A stretch of DNA of 13,546 bases from Ophiocordyceps camponoti-saundersi (nom. inval.) (GCA_003339415.1 PDHQ01000626.1:1-13546), one strand, 5' to 3'. Counted from the first letter of the stretch, positions 1 through 10,164 are shown. The notes: generated by a model not told the origin, from the sequence alone. Numbers and translations are program-made.

Positions 1-28
1 TTTTTAAAAAAAATCATAAAAATTATAA
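1..28. other. Flank left of the inverted repeat
   Basis: Twenty-eight bases, almost all A and T, lie outside the part of the left end that can be matched to the right end. The window stops at the last matched base on the right, so I cannot tell whether the inverted repeat extends further out. An A-run followed by ATCAT resembles a decayed copy of the A-run plus ATCAC motif of the repeat, so the true end could lie further left. No target-site duplication can be tested because there is no right flank. Confidence 0.5.
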
Positions 29-195
29 ACTCGTGATTTAAATTATCTCTAAAAAAATCACTTATGAGTGATTTTTTCACGCTAGTGATTTAAATTATAA
101 AAAATCACTTACTAAGCAAAAATCGGTAATTTAAATCACGAAAAATCACATCACTTATAAGTGATTTTTTAACCCCGTGATTTTTTTCGAACCCT
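29..195 (+). repeat. Left terminal inverted repeat, 167 bp
   Basis: It matches the reverse complement of 13380-13546 without gaps, with two mismatches: G at 87 faces a decayed site at 13488, and A at 128 faces C at 13447. GTGAT or its complement ATCAC occurs ten times (starts at 33, 57, 68, 85, 104, 135, 145, 150, 161, 177). Several pair into hairpins: 52-62 with 67-77, 84-91 with 102-109, and the perfect 16-bp palindrome ATCACTTATAAGTGAT at 150-165. The inner edge is at CGAACCCT (188-195), after which the two ends diverge. About fifteen CA/TG dinucleotides survive here, against roughly thirty in the whole interior. Dense subterminal motifs of this kind are typical of transposase-binding ends, but that role is inference. 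Confidence 0.92.
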
Positions 196-535
196 AAGCG
201 TAAGTGCTTATTATTCTAATATCTATAAAAAAAGAAAAATATATTATTTTAAGTTATATATAAAATCTATAAGCGAATACTTATATTAATACTAAAAGTA
301 TTTATTATAGCTAATATTAGCGTATATATAGTTAGAATCTTAAGGAGGCGATAACGCCCTTTTAGTACGCTACGATTAAGAGTAGAAAAAAATTCTATAT
401 TTCTTTTCTTATAAAAAAATCTATATAAGAAAAAAAAAAGAGGAAAAGGATAAAGGAAAAAGGAAGAAAAAAAGAGAGAGAGGGAGAGAAGAGGGCGTTT
501 TATACCTTACTTAGATAACTTATCTAATATAACTA
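196..535. other. Gene-free AT-rich stretch with purine tracts
   Basis: No coherent reading frame was found. Just inside the left TIR is an imperfect palindrome of TAAGC and GCTTA (195-209). An almost pure purine tract runs from about 427 to 495, broken by one T at 451, and ends in alternating GA. The rest is RIP-type AT-rich sequence. I see no recognisable signal beyond the skewed tract. Confidence 0.5.
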
Positions 536-892
536 GTTTAATAAGTATAAAAAAGTAGTAAATAGTAATAAGTTTATTTATTAGGGGATAAGAAAAGTAG
601 TAAACGGGTTTATCCTAAGAATAGCAGTTAACGAGTTTATACCTTATAAGATAAGAATAGTAATTAATAGTTTTATTCCTTAAGGGAGAAGAATAGTATT
701 TAATAAGTTTATCCCTTAAGGGATAAAAATAGTAGTTAACGGTTTTATACCTTAAAAGATAAGAATAGTATTTAATAAGCTTATCTTTTAAGGGAGAAGA
801 ATAGTATTTAAGAGGTTTATCCTTTAGTAGATAAGATAAGTAATTAATAGGTTTATCTTTTAAGGGATAAGATAAGTAGTTAACGGGTTTCT
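536..892 (+). repeat. 36-bp tandem array L (degenerate)
   Basis: About nine or ten imperfect units of roughly 36 bp. Each has a core like AGTAGTTAATAAGTTTAT, followed by CCCTTAAGGGATAAGAA or a decayed form of it. The unit junction approaches the palindrome TTATCCCTTAAGGGATAA. The same unit occurs in the middle array (7022-7425) and in the right-hand array (11860-13379), always in the same orientation, so the arrays are direct and not inverted copies. Units vary mainly by C/T and G/A transitions, for example AACGGG against AATAAG, as expected of RIP acting on an originally uniform array. Confidence 0.8.
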
Positions 893-1289
893 ATTACGCT
901 AATATTACTACTTAGTACTAAATATTAGCGCGGTAAATAGGTAAATATAGGAGATATAAAAATATTATTTAGATAAATTTACCTAAATAGTTAAGCGATA
1001 TAATAACTAAAACTATATGTCCCTTAGCTTATATATAGATATTATACTATAATATATTTTATAAATAGTATTTTATAGATTATATTTAAATATAGGAACT
1101 CCTAAAAATATTACGATATATAAGGAGCTATTTTTTAAGCTATTTAAGTAATAAGTTTATAATTAAGCTTATAAAGGAATATAAGTATAATTATAAAACC
1201 CTCGTAAAGGAATTAAAGGATAATTTAAGATTTCTCTTATAAAAAAAGTAATAAAGAGTTATTATAAACTAAGCTAAGGATATAAAAAA
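893..1289. repeat. Spacer L, paralogous to 7426-7805
   Basis: The stretch follows array L just as 7426-7805 follows array M. Shared landmarks occur in the same order: GTAGTTAACGGGTTT at the array edge, the ACTAAATA(C/T)TAGCG block, TTATAATATATTTTATAAA, GAGCTATTTAAGTAATAAG, and GATTTCTCTTAT near the end. It carries no coherent reading frame. With the flanking array and the fossil gene end it forms a direct duplication about 6.5 kb apart. Confidence 0.7.
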
Positions 1290-3300
1290 TATATAAAGTT
1301 AAAGTAAGTAGAATTCTTATTAGCTAAAGATAATAGTAGCTAATTAATCTCTTTCTAATAGCTAAGGGAGAATATTACTAGCTATAAAAGAAATATAGCG
1401 GCTATTAACTAAAATACTATTAGTAAATTTATTTTTAAGTTTATTATCTACTTAGCTAATTACGCTATAAGAGATAAGATATACTAAGAAATTATCCTTA
1501 AACTTATTTTAGTTTATTAAGTTTATTAGCTACCTTAAAATAAACTATTATAGAATTTTAAAAAAGGGGTATTAATAAAAGTATAATAGCTAGCGTTATT
1601 TAGATTTTAGTTTCTTAAGCTAATATACTATAAGTATAGGATAAAGTAAATAATAAATTTAAATCCCTTATTTTTATAATTATATACGCTAGTAAGCTAA
1701 TAGTATACCGATATAATTTTATATTTTTAAAAATATTAAATAGGATTAACCTTAAAAGAATAATTTCTAGGGATTATTTTAAAAAATTCTATTAAGCGGA
1801 AGATAGATAATAGTCCTCTAACTTAAATAACTAGCTTCTATAAGAGAAAGTACCCCCCTTCGTTAAAACTACTACCCTCCTAGCTAGAGAGGAATTTAAC
1901 GCCGAAATAAATAAGAATTAAGTTTTAAGTATTAGAATCCTTAATTAAATAGTTTTAAGGAGTTATATATCTCCTAATAACCGAACTAATAAAATAGTTA
2001 TTAGGGACGGTCTCTTTAATACTTAAACTAAGCTAAAAAAATTACCTTTAAGGTTTAGCTCCCTTAAATTATTAAAATAGAAAAAGCTTTTTATATTAAA
2101 GCTATTTTATAGTTATTATATAAGCTTTAAATACTTATAACCTTTCTTACTTAATATTTATAGGGAGGAAAGGGAAGGTATTTTAGTTTAGATAGTATAC
2201 TTAAATAAAGGTATAATAACTTTTCTTTATTTTAACTTCTTTACCGGACTCTTATACTTATAATAAATTACTTTACTCTAATTCTAAGACCTTTTAAGCC
2301 CGCTTTTTAATATTAAGCTACTTATTACCCTCTCTAAGCTTTAGACTATTATTTAGGAATAGATTCGGTATATCTTTAATTAAGCGAGGCGTAACTTAAA
2401 GATTTAGATAGTCCTTATATACGATAAAGTTAGTAAAAATATCCTAGCTACTAATAAAGTAACTTACTATTTATAAAGCCTTACTAATTTCTACCTTATA
2501 AGCGTACTTAAAATATTAACGCTAATTATAAGTAGCCGCCCTAGTCTTATTCTAAATATAATTAAAATAATTATAACCCCCTTAGCTATATATTAAAATA
2601 TATTTATAAAATAGCGTTAATATATATTCCCTATAATAGGTAATAGTTATTATTTATAATTATAGGTAATAAGTATATAACTTTAGGTTACGTTAACTAA
2701 AAATTAAGATAAGAAAAGCCTTATAATATTTAGGGCGTTTCCCTTAGATTAAATAGTTAAAGAAAGAGCCCTCTAAGTACGTAATCTTAGTTAAGATATA
2801 AGTAACTCGGGGTTCCCTTAGCGTCTTCTCTTAGTACTCTCTTTTTCTAGCCTTAATAAAATAATAAAGAAAAAACTTAAGAGGAGATATAGTACCTATT
2901 TTTATCTTAATAAAAGCTAGGGCTTCCTAAGGAACCTTCTCGTAGAAAGCTATCTTAATAAATATAAGAACGCTAAAATACTTAACGTTAACGCCTCCCT
3001 TATATTAAATCTTAAAGTAAGCGTAAATTTAGGTAAAGAAAATTAGTCTTAATATCTAGAATTATTTAATTAAAATACTTACGCGTATATATTTAAGGTA
3101 AGGAAAAGTTTTTAGCGCTATATAGCTTTACTAGCCTAGGCTTAATAAGACGCTTATATTTTCGGTATCTAACTTACGTAAGATAAGGTTATAAATATTA
3201 GGGAGATATTTCTTTTTCTCTTCGATTATCTCCTTTTCCGTTAACTTAGGCGCTATTACGATTAAAGATTCTTATTATTATTAACGCGTTTAAGTTAAGT
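1290..3300 (-). pseudogene. RIP-degraded fossil gene on the minus strand, unidentified
   Basis: From about 3300 leftward one minus-strand frame stays coherent for some 1.7 kb, with all stops TAA or TAG. The segment near 3000-2710 reads about 85 codons with two stops, while a neighbouring frame has about seven. Near the presumed start there is a run of four TAA codons (possibly former CAA, a Gln run), then a charged stretch reading PKLTEKEIIEEKKKYLPNIY. Peptides such as EKTLREPRVTYILTKITYLE look protein-like. Around 1570 the best frame shifts by one, and 1570-1304 matches 9090-8810 codon for codon (see that entry), so this part is the best-supported end of the gene. The start codon is not recoverable because ATG has been mutated throughout. 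A pyrimidine-rich tract on its sense strand lies just upstream (3304-3336). I do not recognise the family. The long open stretch could partly reflect the lack of TGA in this DNA. Confidence 0.5.
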
Positions 3301-3530
3301 AAATAAAGAAAGAAAAAAAAAAAGGGAGAGGACGAGGGCGATATAAATAATAAGCTAATAACTATTTATTCCTAATTAGGAAGGAGCCCTCCCCGCTTTT
3401 CCCTTCGTAATATTATAATACTAACTAAAATATAAAGTAGTAAGCTTAAGAACTAAGGTAGCGAATAATAATAAAATAAGGCGATATATTTTTCCTTTTT
3501 TTCTACGCGTACCTTTTTTTTTCTTTAAAC
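3301..3530. promoter_or_regulatory. Putative divergent promoter region with CT-rich tracts
   Basis: Between the minus-strand fossil (ending leftward) and the plus-strand fossil (starting rightward) lie two strand-skewed tracts. A purine run at about 3304-3336 is pyrimidine-rich on the minus (sense) strand of the left gene. Pyrimidine runs at about 3490-3526 are pyrimidine-rich on the plus (sense) strand of the right gene. CT-rich stretches just upstream of the start are common in filamentous-fungal promoters. The arrangement fits a head-to-head gene pair sharing one upstream region. No TATA or CCAAT box can be claimed in DNA this mutated. Confidence 0.4.
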
Positions 3531-5980
3531 TAACTATTTATTTAATAACTAAGCTATATTTAGCGTACTATTATTATAATTAAAATATATTATAAATTTA
3601 GTAAACCTAAACTATAAGCTTAGTAAGGAAGTAAACTTTAAACTAGAAAGGTTATTTTTTAGCGAATAAAATAATAAGTTTACTATTATAGCGATATTTT
3701 ATAGTAAAATAATAATAAGGCTTATATCGCCTAATCTTCTTTTCTTAGCGGTAACTCCTAAGCTTACGCGAACCCTTAAATATAAATAGCCCCTTTAGTT
3801 TATAAGATAAATAATTTAGCTAAAAGAATATATTAAGCTTTTTATAAATATAATTAAATATTTATATATATTTTAAGCTAGCGAGGAGATTACTAATATT
3901 ATCTTATTTAATAATATCTAAAACTAAAATAGCTATATAAATAATATAAGGCGTTTTATTTTTAAAATATAGAGATAACTATAAGTAACTAGCTTTAAGC
4001 TAGGAGCTATAATAAAAATTTTAAATAGGGGAATCTAAGATAAAGTATACTTATTTACGATTCTTATAATAATTACGATACTTATTATTATAAATAAGAC
4101 TACTAATATACCGTTTAAGAAAAAACTTTATTATATTATACTTAAGTTTAACTTAAAGTAGGAAGTAAATAGTTACCCTTTTCTAAGTAATATAGTTAAT
4201 TTTAAAGCGGATAGGACTAATATTAGGTATTATTAGGGCAGCTTCTTTTAAAATTAGTAAGCCTAAGTATTTTATTTTTTCGACTTAATAAAGCTAGGGC
4301 GAGTACCTTAATCGAAAAAAGTAATAGCTATATAAAGAGATATTTTAAGCGAGTTTTAAAAAGACTGCCTTTTTAATTTTATTATTATTTCTAGAACGCG
4401 ATAGAAAGGAGCGTACGAATATAAATACCTAGCCCTTTTTATATTATAATATTAAGCTTATAACTTTATCGGTCTTAAACTCGATATATATATTAATAGC
4501 TTATCGAATAAGCGAAGATTAAGCGTTAAATAGTTTAGAGAAAATTTTAAAACCTCCCCGGATTCCTATATTCTTTTATAAAACTAAGCTATACGAACTA
4601 AGGATAGTAATAATAATAACTATAATAAATTAATCGCTTAGATAACTAATAACTTATATACTATTAGGGCGAATAAATTAAGTATCCGAAAGTTAGAATA
4701 GTTTAACTTTTTAGGAAATAATTATAAATTTAAATTAAGGAACTAAGAGGGCGGCGAAAATTTTTTAATAAAGCTAGAAGTAAGCTTAATAACGCTTAGG
4801 GGCCTATATTTTAAGGCTACTATCCCTTATTACCGGATCCTTAGAAAATACTAAACTATTACGCTTAAAACTTTTACTAATAATTTTATAATAAAAAGCT
4901 ATATTATAGTACTATACTTAAGCGTTACTAAAGTTAAAAGATAGCTTTAAGGAGATCGGGAAGAATTATAAGAGATTAATATTAATAATTTTAATAAGGG
5001 CGAAAGGGCCGGGGATAATAAGGCTTTAGATAAGGAAGAGGTTAGGGAGGAAAATAATAAGGACTTTCCCGAGGATAAAACTATAAAAAGCCCGACTAAT
5101 AATTAAATAGTTCCGATATCTAGCTTTTTATCTTTTTTTAAATCTAAAAACCCCCTAACTTTAGAAGGACTTAGATAAGAGATAAGCGCTATAAAAAATA
5201 TAAGAAAGGAAGATAAGGCGACTAAGGCGCTTAATAATACTATAACTAAAGAGAAAATAATTAAGATAAAGAAAATAATCCCTTAAGAATTAATAAGTAT
5301 ATTATAGCTTAAGAAACTTATTATAAGGAAGAAAATACCCGTAAGATTAAACCCGGCCCCGATATAGCTAGCTTTCTCTCCGAGGCGTAGCGTAAGGATA
5401 AAGAAGTTAATAAAGCGTAACTATTTAATTAAAAACCCTATATTATAGAAAATAGCCCCTAAAAGAAAAGGGGAGGAAAAAGATATAAGAACGCTAAAAT
5501 TAATACGCTTTACTTATTTTATCTTAGGTAAGAACCTTATAGTCTAGCTTAGCGAAAGACTTATAGCTATAAGTATAAGCTAAGAACTAATTAACTTAAA
5601 CCCGCTTAGCTTTAAAATTAGAGAGGTTAAGCGTTATAAGAATTATATAACTTAAACTAAGAGTTATAAACCTATATAATAAGGAAGGCATATCGTACTT
5701 AATATAGCTAGATTTATTATAATATATACCGGACGCGTACTTATTAGAAACTAGCTTTAAAAACTAAAAATAATCCTAATAATCCCGAAAACTAGTTTTT
5801 TTATTAGCTTATAGCTCCCGGGGCTTATATACCTTAATATATAAGCTAAGATCGATAAAGCTATCGATAACTATTTAATTAAGTAATAACGGGAGCGAGA
5901 GAAGAGACCTAAAAGAGATATATTACTAGCGGGCGGTTAGCGTAAACGCTAGAGTTAATAAATCTAAAAGTTAAACCTTA
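3531..5980 (+). pseudogene. RIP-degraded fossil gene on the plus strand, unidentified
   Basis: The frame of positions 1, 4, 7 of the window stays coherent from about 3530 to 5980. Its stops are all TAA or TAG and sparser than in the other two frames: in 4681-4980 it has about six in 100 codons, while the other frames have three or four in each 20. The middle part (about 4680-4950) reads as a mixed hydrophobic and charged domain, for example LITLRGLYFKATIPYYRILR. It is followed by an acidic and lysine-rich, probably disordered segment (about 4951-5340) with peptides such as KEEVREENNKDFPEDKTIK. A basic stretch near 5380-5420 reads SPRRSVRIKKLIKRNYL and resembles a DNA-binding or nuclear-localisation tail. 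No named domain could be recognised. It lies head to head with the minus-strand fossil across 3301-3530. Introns and small indels cannot be excluded. Confidence 0.5.
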
Positions 5981-7021
5981 AAAAGAAATAACTAAAGTTT
6001 CCTTTATTATTTCCTTTACTAAGAGTCCTTTCCGCCTTTATTTTATTAAGCTTATATATACCTTATTTAAGTTATAAGAAAAAGTTAGTTATTACTAAGA
6101 AAAAGGGCTAATTATTTATTATTACGGCACGCGCTTAAGGAGGAGTTTAGTAGCGGAGATAGGGACGCCGAAAGAAATATAAGCGCTTACCTTAGCTAGG
6201 AAATTATTAGGAACTTATAAAAAGTTTAATTAAATAGTTCTTAAACCTTTTCTTTTTTTCCTAAAAGCTTTTAAGGGTTAATATATAAGGGTAGTTAAGC
6301 TAAAATAAGGGCTATTACTAAGTATATAATATAAATTAGTTTCCTTTAAAAAAGGACGAATTAAGTAAGTAATTAGCTCTTAACTTTATTTTTAAAGCTA
6401 TAATAAAAGTTATATATTATAAGTTAAATCTTAAAGAGGACTTATAGTAAAAACTTTACTAAATAAAATTATAACTTTATTTTAAATTTTATACTTTTAT
6501 ATTATAAATTATTAATTTAAATACCTTTTTCGAAATTTTTAGTATTTAATTAAATAGTTTCTACTTTTATATTACTTTTTTCTTTTATTTTTATATAAAG
6601 AACTAACTCTTTATTATTTTCCTTATAAAGAATTATTATATAGCTTTTCCCCTTATAGCTAGAGATCCCCCTTTATATTAGTTAAAAACTTTAGTTATAT
6701 AAAAAGTTATACCCCTTAGGTATCTATTATATTTACTTAGGGTATCTTTCTTCCCCCGCTAAAATATTATATTAATAACTAATTTATTAGCTTTAATCTC
6801 GCTAAGATACTTACTTTAAGATATTTTATTAGTTAATAGAAAATTTAATTTAAATAGAGAGGTTTATTCCTTCTAAAAAGAGGTAATTATAATAGTAAAG
6901 TTAAGGCTCGAAATAAAAGCTAAAGCGGAGGCTAATAATAAAATAGCCTAAAAAGCTAAGGGCTAATTTTATTTTCGCTATAAAGATAGAGAGTTAGGGG
7001 GGGGGGTTTATATAAATATTA
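5981..7021 (+). pseudogene. Possible continuation or second fossil frame, plus strand
   Basis: The same plus-strand frame as the preceding fossil remains usable, with more stops, to about 7020. It becomes convincing again at 6901-6960, where an alanine- and lysine-rich helix-like peptide LRLEIKAKAEANNKIA is followed by KAKG and, after a stop, a short aromatic and basic stretch. Between about 6120 and 6480 it is stop-dense and could be a spacer, an intron or a separate gene. A run of ten G (6997-7006) sits at its end. The product is unidentified. This part is much less certain than 3531-5980, and the stretch may hold no gene at all. Confidence 0.25.
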
Positions 7022-7425
7022 CTTTTAACCTAACCCTTAGGGGATAAGGAGTATAATAAATAAGTTTATCTTAAAAAAAATAAAAGTAATTAAGGAGTTT
7101 ATTTTTTAAAAAATAAAAATAATAATAAATAAGTTTATAGCTTAAGGAATAAGAAAAGGAGTAGGTAAATTTATAAGTAAATAAGTTTATCTAATAAGGG
7201 ATAGGAAAAGGAGTAAATAAGTTTATAAGTAAAAAAGTTTATCTCTTAGGGAATAAAAATAAAGTAAATAAGTTTATCCCTTTAGGGATAAGAAAAGTAA
7301 TAAATAAGAATAAGTTTATACTTAAGAGAAAGAAAAGTAGTTAGTAAGTTTAACTTTAGGGGAGAAGAAAGGTAATTACTTAGCTTATCTTATAATTTAT
7401 AAAAGGAGTAGTTAACGGGTTTTTA
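7022..7425 (+). repeat. 36-bp tandem array M (degenerate)
   Basis: About ten imperfect units of the AGTAGTTAATAAGTTTAT-type repeat found at both ends of the element, in the same orientation. It is more decayed and irregular than the right-hand array, with shortened and lengthened units. It ends with GTAGTTAACGGGTTTTTAT, as array L does, and is followed by the same spacer, so it belongs to the second copy of an array-spacer-gene-end module. Confidence 0.7.
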
Positions 7426-7805
7426 TAACCTTAATATTAGTACTAAATACTAGCGTAGTATTTAGCTAAATTTTAAAAATATAGAAATATTACTTAAGTA
7501 AATTTCTTATAAAGTTAAATATTATAATAAGTAAAACTATACGCCTAATAGCTTATAATAGAAAATTAAATTATAATATATTTTATAAAAATATTTTATA
7601 AATAGAATTTAATAATAAGAACTTATAATAATATTATAAGATTTAAGAAGTTACTTTAGAGCTATTTAAGTAATAAGTTTATAAATAAGCTTTCTAATAT
7701 AACTATAGATTTTTTAAGAAGGAGTTATAAAATAATTTAGGATTTCTCTTATTATAAAAGTAGTCGGGCTAAAAAGTAATTATAGATAAAGCTTACTATT
7801 AAGGA
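7426..7805. repeat. Spacer M, paralogous to 893-1289
   Basis: This is the second copy of spacer L, with the same landmarks in order, ending with GATTTCTCTTAT near 7740. Similarity fades at about 7805, where the left copy (about 1285) jumps directly to sequence that in this copy begins near 8808. The differences are mostly C/T and G/A transitions plus small indels. Confidence 0.7.
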
Positions 7806-7859
7806 TAAACCTAGTAGGCACTTACGTAACTAAGCTAGTTTAGCGAGGTTAAAAGGATA

Positions 7860-7917
7860 CTCCCGAAGAAAGGAAAAAGAAGAAGAAAAAAGGAAAAAAA
7901 GATAAAGGGGTAATTCC
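7860..7917. other. Purine-rich tract
   Basis: An almost uninterrupted run of G and A lies at the boundary between spacer M and the minus-strand fossil. It is similar in composition to the tract at 427-495. On the minus strand it is pyrimidine-rich and would lie at the 3' end of the fossil frame. No function is visible. Confidence 0.4.
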
Positions 7918-9090
7918 GTATAATTCCTAGAAATTTAAAAGATATAAAATTAAAAGGGCTAAGGGAGGAAGGAATCCGTAGTAGGTAGCTTTACCTTACT
8001 AAGTCCGAATATACTTATAGCGACTAACTTTATATAGAAGGGCTTACGGCTACCTTAAGTTTTCTTACTAAGGGTGGGAAATTAACCCCTTTTTATAAGT
8101 ATAAATCTAACCTTTCCTAGGTCCTTTAGCCCCCTTTAGCTAAGCGAATACTAATTAATAAAATCTATAAAATTAGGTAAGTAAGATTAAATAACCTTTC
8201 TAAACCTTATAGTCCTAACCGGCCTATATAACTTAGCAGGTCCTTATAAGCTTATATAAACCGGATAGTCCTATATACTTCCTTAAGATAGTTTTCTTTA
8301 TAAGGGCTATATATATATATATAAGCAGGAGTGCCTATTACTCCCGCGAAATTAGGAGGCCTCTTCTTTTTTATCCTTATAGCTTAGTAGCTAAGTTAGC
8401 TTCTTTATTATTATAAGTATAAAATTATTATACTTATTCGTTACCTTTTATAATAATAGCGCTTTAATAAGCGCGATTATACTAATAAGATTAAAGATAT
8501 ATTTATTAAATAGGCTATTTAATACTAATATTAAGGGATCTTAAAAAGGAGTATACTTATTATCGTAATACCCTCTTATACGCGATATACGAAGAGGGTA
8601 GATATCTAAAAACTAAATACCTATTCGAATATATAAAGTAATAAATAAAAAATATAAAAAGTAAAGTAAGGAGTTATAAGATAAGAAAGATCTTATATAA
8701 AGGGTCCTTATAACTTAAGTAAGCTATATATATATTAAAATAAGGCTATAAAGGTAGCACGAGGCTATAAGGTATCGTAAGATTTCTTAATAATATTAAG
8801 TCTAAGTAAGTAAAATACTTCTTAGCTAAGGATAATAGTAACTAATCGATATCTTTCTAATAGCTAAGAAAGAATATTACCTACTACGAAGTAAATATAA
8901 TAAGTATTAACTAAGAGATCGTTAGCAAACTTAGCTTTAGGTTTATTATCTAATTAGCTAATTATACTAAGAGAAACGAGATATATTAATAAATTATTCT
9001 TAAAGCTATTTCTATATATTTAGTTTATTAGCTACCTTATATCGAACTATAGTAGAACTTTTAAGAAGATATATTAATAAAGGTAAAAAT
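7880..9090 (-). pseudogene. RIP-degraded fossil gene B on the minus strand, paralogue of the end of the left fossil
   Basis: Read leftward from about 9090, one minus-strand frame is coherent for about 1.2 kb. Its first part (9090-8810) is homologous, in frame and without indels, to 1570-1304. Paired peptides include LVSLSIISQLDNK against LISYSVISQVDNK, and ILSQLLERYRLVTIILSQ against ILPQLLERDQLATIIFSQ (Q marks in-frame TAA/TAG read as former Gln). Stops fall in shared columns, which is strong evidence of real coding ancestry. The rest (8805-7880) has no counterpart in the left copy and includes 37 codons without a stop around IKKKRPPNFAGVIGTPAY (near 8370-8310). A TA-repeat (8308-8323) lies inside the frame. 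The function is unknown and I do not recognise the family. Confidence 0.5.
8308..8323. repeat. TA dinucleotide microsatellite
   Basis: Eight TA dinucleotides in a row, inside the coherent frame of fossil gene B. They could derive from RIP of a CA/TA-type coding repeat or from simple slippage. Confidence 0.8.
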
Positions 9091-9242
9091 AACTAATAGT
9101 TTAGGCTTATAACTAGTAGCGTTAAAAAATACGGTAAGGTAGTTAATAATATAACTATAATAAAAACGCTAAATTCTATTTACTTTAAGGTAACTACTTA
9201 TAAGCTATTTAGGGAAATAGGGAAGGATAGTAAAGGCGTTAT
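9091..9242. other. Unassigned AT-rich interval
   Basis: No clear homology to the region beyond the end of the left paralogous module (1570 onward), and no frame I would defend. It marks the right limit of the duplicated module. Confidence 0.4.
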
Positions 9243-9540
9243 TATAGCGCGGAAGTATTTAATATTATATAGCCTACCTTATAGGCCTCCCTTTTAGTTA
9301 GTTAGCGCTACTAGCTTTACTTTTTAGGGCCCTAGCCTTACTATATAAACTTAGTAGAATTATAGTTATTATATTAGGAATATTACTATATTTATCGAGG
9401 CTGCCTTTCGCTATATAAGATATAGGAATAGCTTTTTTAATACTAAGCGCTAAGTATCCTAAATTTCCTCTAATACTAAGCACGAAAATAATAGCCGCTA
9501 TAACTATAATTTTTACTTAACTAGCTCGAGGAATGCTTAG
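9243..9540 (-). pseudogene. Coding-like fossil fragment E1 on the minus strand
   Basis: It contains the longest unbroken frame of the window (9298-9483, minus). No ATG opens it: the first listed codon is GTG, and the frame stays open upstream, so it is a fragment and not a small gene. Residues include a hydrophobic lead (IIVIAAIIFVLSIRGN, about 9520-9465) and a small-residue and lysine motif KSKASSAN followed by a stop and LKGRPIR (about 9320-9275). That motif recurs in the direct copy at 10165-10335 as KSKVSSVN followed by a stop and LRGRFIR. Conservation of this frame between the two copies supports former coding. The family is unknown. Confidence 0.4.
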
Positions 9541-10164
9541 AGAGAAGTTTATCGATTAGTAGTTACTAGTTAGTACCTTAGAAGCTTAGACTAAAAGAGA
9601 AATAAACTACTAAGTATAAGAAGAGCGGGCTAATATATATAGTTAATCTTATAAGTAGTATATATAAGATAAATTATATTATACTAGTAGCTTATATAAG
9701 TATTTAAGTATATATATATATATAAACTATTTATTAGAGAGGAAAAACTATAAGGCTTAAGGGAAGACTTTTTACTTAATAAAGTTAGCTAGCTTATAAG
9801 CTTAATTTATTATATTAGAGAGCTTATTTATTATAAGTTATTTATCTAAAGTTACGCTAGTCTTAAGTAGGGGATAACTATACTTTCTTAGTTCTTATTA
9901 TATAGATAAATAGCTTTATTACCTAACTGCTAAGGATAGCCTTATATAGCTACTAAAATAAGTAAAAGAAAAGGGTCCTATTTATAAGAAGTAAAGCTAG
10001 TATATTATATATATTCTAAGAAGGCTTTAAGCTATCTATTTATACTTAAGGTATAAGTATTATATCTATCTAACTAAGTTAGGTTATATAACCTATACTT
10101 ACTATTATATATATAAATATTATCTAAGTTTTAGATAGTTATAGTACGTATATTAGTAAATATT
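9541..10164. other. Gene-free AT-rich stretch between the E copies
   Basis: No frame longer than chance was followed on either strand. A TA microsatellite lies at 9709-9724, and TATATA-rich short repeats recur around 9650-9700 and 10090-10125. A few surviving CA/TG sites occur, for example near 9935. Nothing else is recognisable. Confidence 0.5.

Noticed and set aside
1..28. Target-site duplication
   Set aside because: There is no sequence to the right of 13546 to compare with the left flank.
7022..7040. CTAACCCTTAGG-like bases as telomeric repeat
   Set aside because: A single occurrence and no TTAGGG tandem; it is explained by the edge of the 36-bp array.
9298..9483. 61-codon open frame on the minus strand as a genuine small gene
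   Set aside because: Its first codon is GTG, not ATG; the frame remains open upstream; and it lies in a duplicated, RIP-mutated segment. It is kept only as part of a fossil fragment.
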